This document shows positions 8,706-16,900 of a stretch of DNA of 49,889 nucleotides, piece after piece (positions within the stretch are counted from its first letter, which is position 1; each line of letters begins with the position of its first letter). This stretch comes from Rhodopirellula sp. (GTDB lineage Bacteria; Planctomycetota; Planctomycetia; Pirellulales; Pirellulaceae). The notes below the pieces were generated by a model. That model made no database searches and was not told where the DNA came from. It worked only from the letters and a program-made list of their open reading frames with translations. The position numbers and the translations under genes are program-made. The stretch lies in contig NZGD01000150.1 of the NCBI GenBank assembly GCA_002690925.1, positions 1 to 49,889 of the forward strand, read 5' to 3'.

Positions 8706-10079
8706 ATGTTTCGATTACGAACCTTACCATCGCTGGGCCTGTTTTTCATTCTGCCGTTCGCTGTACTGGGTTGCCAAACCCTGCAATCAAGCGATGGACT
8801 GCTGGAACAGGAAAGCCCCAATGCGAAAGTCTCTTCACGCCAATTGCGCATCGTACTTGACGATCTCGTGCTCCAGTACTCGAGTCAAGTCGAACTGGCC
8901 GCGGATCAGATCATCGCGGAGAATAATGATCCGCGGGTATGCAAGAACGCGCTGATGTGGAAGATGAACAGCATCGCCTCATGTTTTCAAGCTGCCTCGC
9001 GTCGGGATCCACTCGGGGCCTACTTCGACATCTGGATTCTCAACAAACAATCTCTCGGGCTCTTCAAAAACCCAAGTGACTCCCCACTTTTTGGTACCTC
9101 GCAACCGATTGCTATCTCAGCAACACAAGAAATCGAAACCATCATGACATCAGTGCTTGACCTGATCGGTGATGACCTGCCCGTCGATGAAGCGTTTGCA
9201 AATACATTCGCGCGTGAACACCCGATCAACGATCTCTATTTCAAAAGAGCGTCAATCACCGCCAACTACACCAAGTACATCGACAGCGTCAAAATCAAGG
9301 GACCTGAGTTACTGGGGGTTGTTGGCGATATCGATCAGCAGTTGGACCAAATCCAACGACTCTCATCCATGTACGCTGAGTTCCTGCCCAAGCAGGCCCG
9401 TTGGAATGGGGAACTGATGATCATGGAGACCCTTCAGAGCAACGCAGTGATCGCATCCCTGCAAAACATGAGTTTGGCAGCCAATGGCGTAGCTACAATT
9501 GCCGATACGACACAAGCTATTCCACGTCTGATCGAACGAGAGCGAAATTTTCTGAACAATGCAATCACAGACGAACGTATCGCAACAATGGAAACACTTG
9601 AAAAAATGCGTTCTGAGACGCTGAACAGTTTCCAAGAAGAACGCATTGCCGTAATGGGGCAAATTGAGTCGGAACGTGATGCAGTACTAAACGCGGTTCA
9701 AGAACAGAGAATTGCTGCAACTAAAGATTTGAGTCGACTTGGTGAGGATTCGTTTGTCAAAATGGATCAAGTCATTGACGCAAAGATCGAAGACATTGCT
9801 CAACACGGAAGCGATCTGATAGACCATGGGTTTCTGCGTCTGTTACAACTTCTGGGTGCCGTTGGTGTCCTGACACTGCTGTTCGCCACGGCATTCCTGC
9901 AGATCCGAAAACACCATCGTGGGAACGCTGAGAGCAACCGAGGCAGTGTCGCACCTATAGGAATCCACACACCGCCAAACGCGGAGCACGAAATCAGCGT
10001 CAACGCAGAATCCAATCTCAGCAGCGGAGCAGTGACGCCTCACCCACCGGTTGAGAATCGCCTTCGTCGGGCTGCCTAA
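8706..10079 (+). CDS. Lipoprotein-like coiled-coil protein with C-terminal transmembrane helix
   Basis: I do not recognise a family for this 457-residue protein. It starts with a lipoprotein-like signal (ILPFAVLGC, candidate lipidated Cys23). A helical region follows, with a conserved-looking segment NDPRVCKNALMWKMNSI. Residues of about 265-355 form a coiled coil with a recurring ERI/ER pattern (DERIATMETLEKM, EERIAVMGQIESE, EQRIAATKDLSRL). A hydrophobic helix LLGAVGVLTLLFATAFLQI at about 380-398 is followed by a basic stop and a polar tail. An N-terminal lipid anchor plus a C-terminal membrane helix would tether both ends. It may pair with the preceding FG-GAP/zincin gene. The role is unknown; a methyl-accepting-like sensor lacking a signalling hairpin is one alternative. 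Confidence 0.7.
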   Translation: MFRLRTLPSLGLFFILPFAVLGCQTLQSSDGLLEQESPNAKVSSRQLRIVLDDLVLQYSSQVELAADQIIAENNDPRVCKNALMWKMNSIASCFQAASRRDPLGAYFDIWILNKQSLGLFKNPSDSPLFGTSQPIAISATQEIETIMTSVLDLIGDDLPVDEAFANTFAREHPINDLYFKRASITANYTKYIDSVKIKGPELLGVVGDIDQQLDQIQRLSSMYAEFLPKQARWNGELMIMETLQSNAVIASLQNMSLAANGVATIADTTQAIPRLIERERNFLNNAITDERIATMETLEKMRSETLNSFQEERIAVMGQIESERDAVLNAVQEQRIAATKDLSRLGEDSFVKMDQVIDAKIEDIAQHGSDLIDHGFLRLLQLLGAVGVLTLLFATAFLQIRKHHRGNAESNRGSVAPIGIHTPPNAEHEISVNAESNLSSGAVTPHPPVENRLRRAA

Positions 10080-10311
10080 AAACACCCGATCCCCAATCTA
10101 CCACCCAGGCACCATCAGGCATCCTTGACCTGACTGCGCTACTGCCTGATAAACTCTTGGTGTGATCCTGCTGTTGTTACCTGAACTACACCGATAACCA
10201 ACAGCCATCCTTGCCGGAACATCTGGCTGCCTTCAGGTTGAAGCAAGATGACAAGCGTTTTGCAACAAACCTCTTCAGTGCCGACACCAACACTACCCAC
10301 CAGGACTAATC

Positions 10312-11163
10312 ATGACGCGTGCGATCCATTGTGTGATGTTTGCATTTGCCTTTCTTGTATTTTCTCAGTCGTCAGAGAATACCACCAGTGTTGGATGCGA
10401 AACTGCCACCACCTCATCGAGATTCGAACCATGCCTTTATGTGTTTCAAAACGGCCTTGGCTTCGGATCAGCCACTGAGGAAGCAAATTTCCTGAAGCAG
10501 AATGGCTACGCAGGCGTCTGTCAAGTTTTTGACCAAGGTCCTGCGCTTGCCAAACGGGTCGCTGCTTATGAAAAACGGAATCTTCGCGTCGCCAGTGTTT
10601 ACTTGAATGTCAACGACACGCCCCTTCTTGAAAGCACGATCAAACCGCTTGCCAATCGTGAAGCGATCCTTGAACTCACCATTCAAAAGATGTCCCCGAA
10701 AACAGTCGCTGCAGTGCGACAAACAGCAAGCATGGCAGAAAAACTTGATATCCGGGTGGCACTGTACCCGCATCATGGAAATGCAATTGCCACGATGCCT
10801 CAAGCAATCGACCTGGTACAGAAAGTCGGACACCCAAACTTGGGCATCATGTTCAATCTATGCCACTTTCTTAAAAACGAAAAACCGGAAACGATGCAAG
10901 CAGTTCTGACACAAGCAGCTCCCCACCTATTCTCGATCAGCACTGCAGGCGCTGACAAACAGGGAACCAACTGGGGTACGCTGATTCAGACATTGGATCG
11001 AGGCACCTTCCAACAAGCAGAACTCTTCGAAATCCTGAAATCACTCGATTATCAGGGAGACGTGGCATTGCAGTGCTATGGTGTCAAAGGTGACAAAAAG
11101 CAAAATCTTGAAACGTCCATGGCGGCATGGAAAGAAATCCTCTCCACCGTCAATGCAGACTGA
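10312..11163 (+). CDS. Exported sugar phosphate isomerase/epimerase-like TIM-barrel protein
   Basis: This 283-residue protein belongs to the xylose-isomerase-like TIM barrel (AP_endonuc_2) superfamily. Recognisable blocks are FLKQNGYAGVCQVFD (strand 1-2), IRVALYPHHGN (the His-containing metal strand), NLGIMFNLCHFLKNEKPET and the C-terminal LDYQGDVALQCYGVKGD. The N-terminus is a hydrophobic signal, so the enzyme is exported, which is common for planctomycete members located with DUF1080 proteins. In many relatives the motif around IMFNLCH has Asp where this protein has Asn, so catalysis may differ. AGGA lies 6 bases upstream of ATG 10312. It ends at a hairpin shared with the convergent PDZ gene. 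Confidence 0.85.
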   Translation: MTRAIHCVMFAFAFLVFSQSSENTTSVGCETATTSSRFEPCLYVFQNGLGFGSATEEANFLKQNGYAGVCQVFDQGPALAKRVAAYEKRNLRVASVYLNVNDTPLLESTIKPLANREAILELTIQKMSPKTVAAVRQTASMAEKLDIRVALYPHHGNAIATMPQAIDLVQKVGHPNLGIMFNLCHFLKNEKPETMQAVLTQAAPHLFSISTAGADKQGTNWGTLIQTLDRGTFQQAELFEILKSLDYQGDVALQCYGVKGDKKQNLETSMAAWKEILSTVNAD

Positions 11164-11195
11164 ACCAACGCTACAAGCACGACCGCAGCGTCCCT

Positions 11196-11233
11196 GCATA
11201 GAACCCAATGCTGAGTGACATTGAGTTCTATGC
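11196..11233. terminator. Bidirectional hairpin terminator between convergent genes
   Basis: GCATAGAAC at 11196-11204 pairs with GTTCTATGC at 11225-11233. After one mismatch the stem continues with CAATG (11206-11210) against CATTG (11219-11223), closing on an 8-base loop. It sits in the short gap between the TIM-barrel gene (plus) and the PDZ gene (minus). No strong U-tract is visible on either side. Confidence 0.65.
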
Positions 11234-11255
11234 TGGGTGTTCACTATCAAGATCA

Positions 11256-12644
11256 CTAGTAGCTTGTGATTCGTAAACGTCGCAGATGCACCTGAACGAT
11301 CATTGGTGTTTCCAATCCTTCGCGGTAAACTTCCAAGTTCAGAAGACCACCTGAGGTTTGAATCATCTCCAACAACACCGATTCATTATCGAATGCGTAG
11401 CCGTTGACGCTCAGGATCATGTCACCTGGCTGTAATCCAGCAATGGCAGCTGGTGAGTACGGTGAAACCTCATGCACGCCGAGAGCGTGCATATCTGGAA
11501 TCAGGAAGCTCTCAATTCCAAAGTACCAAGCCGAACGAACATGTCCATGCATCGGCGGGCACCACACTACTCGATAATGGCACGGTCTCCAGCAAGACCA
11601 GTATCCGGGTGCTGCACAAAGGTCCGTCCAGTGACATCTGTGGCGGTGCCAGTGCCACCCACAAAGTAGATCTGCCCACCAGCTACAACCTGCATTAACT
11701 CCAAAACGCTGCATCATGGTATTCCTCGCTCCCATGACGATCTGCTGCCGGTTCATATTCAGCTGAGGCTTATTTTCCGTTGGCAAAGTCAGCTTGGGTA
11801 ATTCTTTGACAAGATCCTTGCTATTCAATGGCTTTGGTTTCAGCTTACTGATACTCGAGAGAATATTGTCAAACTTCCGATTGCTTTCGAGAATGCTGGG
11901 CACATTACTTGGCTTGACAATGTTGGCTGAACCTTCGCTACGTCCTGGCAGAAGTTTGCTGACGTCAGATCCAGGTTTTCGCGGGATACGTTTACTCAAA
12001 TCGAGTGGCGGATTCGCCACTTGAGCGGGTAACCGTGTCTGAAACCTCCGTTCCGGTGCCGGAAGCCCCGGCGTATTTAATCGACTTCCCCGCTGATCAG
12101 GGTGTGCGTGCTTCATTGTTGGACGTCCTATTCCCATACCACCCTTGCGAACAATACCGCCCAAACCGGTATCTGCACGCTTGGATTCCGGCACAACGCT
12201 ACGAACCCGAGGATTCGATGGCACCACGCGATTGATTCCGCCACGAACACTATCACCAACGGTCGTCCCCGGACGTAAATTACTAGAACTTCGGTTAAGC
12301 GAAGAACTACTTCCCTCTTTCTTTGACTGCATGCCCGGCAAACCAATCGATTTTGAGCGACTTACTCGCTCCTCGATCTTGTTTGGTTTCTTGAAAACCG
12401 AACTGCGAATTCCACTACTTGGCTTGGCAACCATCGCCCGCGATTTCGAAGTGGACGGCGAGCGGACTTTCCCCTTTCCAAGATCTTTGTTCGTGGAAGC
12501 TGTCTTCGTGAAGGTTGAAAATGAAGAGGCTTGAGCCTGTGACGAAAAGCTGAATACCAGCAAACTTGGGATTGCAACACCTAATGCTAGACGTCTTCGG
12601 ATGCTGTGCAACTTTTGCGTTCGAGTGGAATCGTGATGGGTCAT
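11256..12644 (-). CDS. Secreted PDZ-domain protein with Trp/Cys/His-rich region
   Basis: This product has about 462 residues from ATG 12644, which has GGAG 7 bases upstream; the frame extends to 12710 without support. The signal peptide includes LALGVAIPSLLVFSFSSQAQA. A long basic, Ser/Pro/Gly-rich low-complexity region follows. Then comes a 50-residue segment (about 11545-11695) containing 7 Cys, 8 Trp and 7 His (for example CGWHWHRHRCHW). The C-terminal PDZ domain has VSPYSPAAIAGLQPGDMILSVNG split over the carboxylate-binding loop and strand. The PDZ domain should bind protein C-termini in the periplasm. No protease domain is present, so it is an adaptor or surface protein. The Cys/Trp/His region may bind metal or form disulfides (inference). 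Confidence 0.85.
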   Translation of the reverse strand: MTHHDSTRTQKLHSIRRRLALGVAIPSLLVFSFSSQAQASSFSTFTKTASTNKDLGKGKVRSPSTSKSRAMVAKPSSGIRSSVFKKPNKIEERVSRSKSIGLPGMQSKKEGSSSSLNRSSSNLRPGTTVGDSVRGGINRVVPSNPRVRSVVPESKRADTGLGGIVRKGGMGIGRPTMKHAHPDQRGSRLNTPGLPAPERRFQTRLPAQVANPPLDLSKRIPRKPGSDVSKLLPGRSEGSANIVKPSNVPSILESNRKFDNILSSISKLKPKPLNSKDLVKELPKLTLPTENKPQLNMNRQQIVMGARNTMMQRFGVNAGCSWWADLLCGWHWHRHRCHWTDLCAAPGYWSCWRPCHYRVVWCPPMHGHVRSAWYFGIESFLIPDMHALGVHEVSPYSPAAIAGLQPGDMILSVNGYAFDNESVLLEMIQTSGGLLNLEVYREGLETPMIVQVHLRRLRITSY

Positions 12645-13120
12645 CTGTTTACTCCGGTTGGTGTGCTTGTGTTTGCAATCGCGGTCATGGCATCGCATCC
12701 CAACATTCAATGCCTCGGCTCTCGCGTTTCACGATTGGGACTTTGAGACTAACTGGCTCTTTCAAACGCACCGTCCATGCCACCCTCAGCCGCAGAGGAA
12801 TAGCGAGCCCGGTTAAATTGCCACAAACTGTTTCAGGCTATACACTTACAAAAACCAAAGAAACGTGATCTGGATTTCGGAATCGCGCAACGGGCAAAAC
12901 CAGATCGTCATCATTCTGATGACATGTCGTGAAACTGAGCCGAATGCCCTCCAGGCAAGAAGCCACTCACGCCGAAACGGCGTAAACTTCACAATGAGTC
13001 GTGGCAGCGGGAGGAATAACGAGTTACAGGTCCATAAGAACGGTTGGAACCTGGCCACCAGTCACACAACTCGAGCGAGTGCCGCGCCACAGGAAAGCCT
13101 TCACAACGGCAAGGGACACC
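12645..13120. other. Divergent promoter region
   Basis: This 476-base gap lies between the divergent PDZ and methyltransferase genes. The open frame of the methyltransferase extends back to 13001 but the upstream residues are not family-like. No repeat or RNA gene was identified; promoters for both genes are expected here. Confidence 0.35.
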
Positions 13121-13933
13121 ATGGACTACACCGCATACAATCGCCACGCATGGGACGAACAAGTCAAACAAGGCAACGAGTGGACAGTTCCTGTTTCAAA
13201 CGAGCTCATTGCTGCTGCTCGGGATGGCGACTGGCATGTTGTACTGACACCCCAAAAACACGTTCCCAATTCATGGTTCCCCTGCATCTCCGGCCTGAGC
13301 ATCCTTGGGCTTGCTTCCGGCGGTGGTCAGCAAGCTCCCATTTTTGCTGCGGCAGGTGCCCGCGTTACAGTGCTTGACAATTCCCCACTTCAACTGGAGC
13401 AAGACCAAGTTGTCGCGCGCAGAGAAGGCTTGTCGATCACCTCGATTCTTGGTGACATGCGTAACCTGTCACAATTTCCACCCGATTCCTTCGACTTAAT
13501 CTTCAATCCCTGCTCAATGTCCTTCATTCCCGACACGCGGGCTGTGTTTGATCAGAGCTATCGCGTACTGAAACCTGGTGGTCGCTTGCTATGTGGATTT
13601 ACTAATCCTGCGAGGTTCATTTTTGATGAGGACAAATTGACTGAAAACCAATTTGAGGTTCGGCACAGACTACCCTACAGAGACACCACTCACCTGACAC
13701 CTGCTGAACTGGAAAAACTGCGTCGCGAGAACGAGCCATTCATGTGTAGCCACTCACTCGAAAATCTAATCGCTGGCCAAATCAAAGCAGGATTCACTAT
13801 CGCAGACATGTTTGAGGATGTGAGCGACAGCGATCCCCTGTCAGAATTTCTACCCGTTTACTTCGCAACACTGGCCGAAAAAGACATTCGGAGATCGAAA
13901 GAAAACTACAGCGGATCCGAACAACAACAGTAG
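13121..13933 (+). CDS. Class I SAM-dependent methyltransferase
   Basis: This 270-residue protein begins MDYTAYNRHAWDEQVKQGN, an opening typical of one Methyltransf_11 subfamily. Motif I is unusual (ILGLASGGGQQAPIFAAAG, Ser-Gly-Gly in place of the Cys-Gly-x of most members) but has the expected glycine-rich loop. VTVLDNSPLQLEQD is motif II, SFDLIFNPCSMSFIPD motif IV, and YRVLKPGGRLLCGF motif V/VI. The acceptor substrate is unknown. The ATG at 13121 has AAGGG 6 bases upstream, which makes it a better start than the upstream in-frame codon at 13001. It is convergent with the giant amylase-like gene. Confidence 0.85.
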   Translation: MDYTAYNRHAWDEQVKQGNEWTVPVSNELIAAARDGDWHVVLTPQKHVPNSWFPCISGLSILGLASGGGQQAPIFAAAGARVTVLDNSPLQLEQDQVVARREGLSITSILGDMRNLSQFPPDSFDLIFNPCSMSFIPDTRAVFDQSYRVLKPGGRLLCGFTNPARFIFDEDKLTENQFEVRHRLPYRDTTHLTPAELEKLRRENEPFMCSHSLENLIAGQIKAGFTIADMFEDVSDSDPLSEFLPVYFATLAEKDIRRSKENYSGSEQQQ

Positions 13934-13977
13934 CATCATCAGAGTGGTCACAAGATCCTGCGACCAATTCGCCAGCT

Positions 13978-16900
13978 CTACTGCAGCCAAGTTGTTTCTT
14001 GGAGCAGGTTCACCATCACCGAATCAACAGCTTGCTGCCGATCCGAACCTGTTGCGTTGTCCGATTCACTCGTGAGGAGGCACGTCTCAAACGCGGCATC
14101 CACAGCTTTGTATGCAGTAAAATGGTATGCAGCGACATCAAACGCGGTGACTTGCTTAAAATCTATACCACTGTTCCGAAGTTGGGTCACGGTGTCCTGA
14201 AAACGGCATGAAGGATTTGGTTTTAGGTGCCAACTAAGCATCAACACCGGTTCACCTTCACCTTCACCTTCATCACCTTGAATCAGTGCCAGTTTATTGA
14301 GCACTCGCAATGCATCAAGCGCAGACAGGTCGTCATCTCCATTCTGGTCGTAGTAGTATCCCGGCCAATTGTCCAAATCCAGTGGGCTATCAAGCTGACC
14401 TGTCAGCAGGTTTGTGACAGAACCAATCCCCAGTTCGTTGATCGCCACCAATGCATCTAACACTGAAAGCTCGCCATCATTATTGATATCTGAGGGCTCA
14501 ACCACATTCTGCCAAGGATGCGCAGCATCCAAATAAATACGCTTCGAGGGATCACTCACCGTTTGCACCGACCTCAAGAACCTCACCGAATCGTTGAACA
14601 CCTCTCCCATTCTCCAACCACTTGTCTGATCAAACGAGATTGGATTTAACAGGTTGGTTGCAAGTTCTATCAGCGGAACCCCCGCGGACGCATCAAACGT
14701 GAGCAGATTGGAACCCGCGCCACTTACCGACCCAGCATCCGCACCAAACCAGACCCCCGTATCCAGTTCCAACGAAAGTCCGTTTATCGTTTCGCGGAGC
14801 AGCACCCCTTGGCCAGCTTCACGAAGTTGCAGCTCGATTTTGCCAACGTCAAACGCAAAGCTCGCCACACCAACGCCAACCAGTAATTCATAGCTTGCCA
14901 CAGCGTTGTCGTCATCGCTGACAAAACTGCCGTCCGGACCACTATCCTCCAAGTGCACGGTAATTTTCGCGGTACCAACCTGCCCAAACAAAGGCGTAAA
15001 CCTCAGCGTGCCACTATCAGCACCTTCGGTGTACGCCACGAGCGGCTCCGACAACAACCCCGCGTTATCCAATCCGGCAGTGACTCTGACTAGCTGCCCC
15101 TCATTACCTCCCGAATCAATTCCACTAAGCGTGATTGTCTGCTCACCCGCATTTTCATCCACAGCCAAAGGCAGAAGCAGATCTAATGTAGGCACGTCAT
15201 TGATGGCAGCCACGTTCACATTGAATCGACGAGTAACGCTACCATTATCTTGACTGGTATTCAGATCACCATCCAAGCCACCATCTTCGATCGTCACCAC
15301 CACCTCCGCGGCTCCACTTTGATCCGTGGCGGGTGTGAATTTCAATGTGCCTGTCGAATCACCGTCCGTGTAAATGATCGTAGGATCAGGAATCAAACCT
15401 GGATTGTCACTCGTCGCTGTGATCTGTAACGGCTGTTGCTCTCCCCCACCTGCGCTCGCTCCCGTCAGATCAATCACTTGCTCAGCAGCATCCTCATCGA
15501 TATTCAAATCACTCAATGCATCGAGTGTTGGATCATCGTTCACTGGATTGACAGTCACTAAAATCGTACGATTAATGGTCGCGTTATCACCTTCGGTACT
15601 TAGAACACCATCAAGCCCTCCATCGGCAACTGTCACGATAATTTCAGCCATCCCACTTTCGTTTTCGACCGGTGTGAATTTCAAAATTCCCGTCGAAGCC
15701 GAACTGGTGTACTCGATCTGAGGTGAAGAAATCAAACTTTGAGAATCAGTCATCGCCGTGACCAGAAGCGTCTGCGACTCGCCACCGCCCGCGGTAATTT
15801 GTGACAAATCAATTCTTTGCTCAGCAGCATCTTCATTCAAGTTGACATTGCCCAATGCTCCGAGCGTCGGAGCATCGTTAATGCCCTGCACCGTCAAAGT
15901 CACCGTGGTCTCGACAGTGTTGCCTAAACCATCAGTGACGGAGTAGACAAAGAAATCGGTTCCAGTCTGTTGAGCCGTCAACGAATCAAACACGCCAGCG
16001 CTGGGGTAACTGAAAGCCCCATCCTCAGCAAGAGTGACTGTCACCCCCTTATCGGAGGCTATATTTCCCAGGGTACTGATCCCAAACATGGCGCCAGCAC
16101 CGGGATCACGATCGTTGGCTAGCACTCCTGGAGCGGACTGGGTGTAAGCTTCATCTTCATTGAGAGAATACGAATCAGCGATGGCGTCAAACTTCACCGA
16201 ACGCACTGCTTCAATGGCGTCGAGAATCGCCTGGTCAGCACCAGCACCCACCTGCTGAATGGAGAAGCGATCAAGATCAGCGTAGTCAATTTGGCCATCC
16301 GCATTAAAATCAGCTGATGGATTAAAAAGTGAATTCTCACTCAGAAAGACAGTTTCAAATTCCTGCACATCATTGAGATCAACATCACCGTCAAAATCGA
16401 GGTCACCGAGTCCAGCACCGATGATCGTCGATGTAAAAAGCCCTGGCACACGTTGAACATTCACGTTACCGGTGGGTTCATAAGAGACGATGGTTGCCAC
16501 GTTGTTGCCATGCGGAACATTCAAGAAACCATAAATGAATTGATCACGGTCCCTTTTCCGAGCCTGATTCTCACCAGCGACCATTTGCAAAACTTCGCCA
16601 TCAGTCAGGCCTGCAGGCAAGTTCAGGAACACGTGCGCGTTATCAGCAGTTTGGTCAATCGACCGCACAACAAGATCCCGATTTTCATTGACACCGGTTG
16701 TGTAGGGGTCAAAACTCAGCACCTCGGATTCGGGAGGCAATCGATCAACATAAATCGACTCTTTGAAATCGCTAAAAATCGCGGGACCGCCATCTGTGCG
16801 ATGTCGAAAAGCACGGACTTCCAGAAAATGGGTTCCCTCGGACAACACACTTGTATCAATGGTTTGCAGAAACTCACCATCTCCACCGGTATCACCCAGG

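Noticed and set aside
13001..13120. Upstream extension of the second methyltransferase
   Set aside because: The added 40 residues do not resemble the family and ATG 13121 has a good ribosome-binding site.
14257..14290. CTTCAC-type microrepeat
   Set aside because: It encodes the Glu-Gly linker of the giant amylase-like protein, so it is coding low complexity rather than a separate repeat element.
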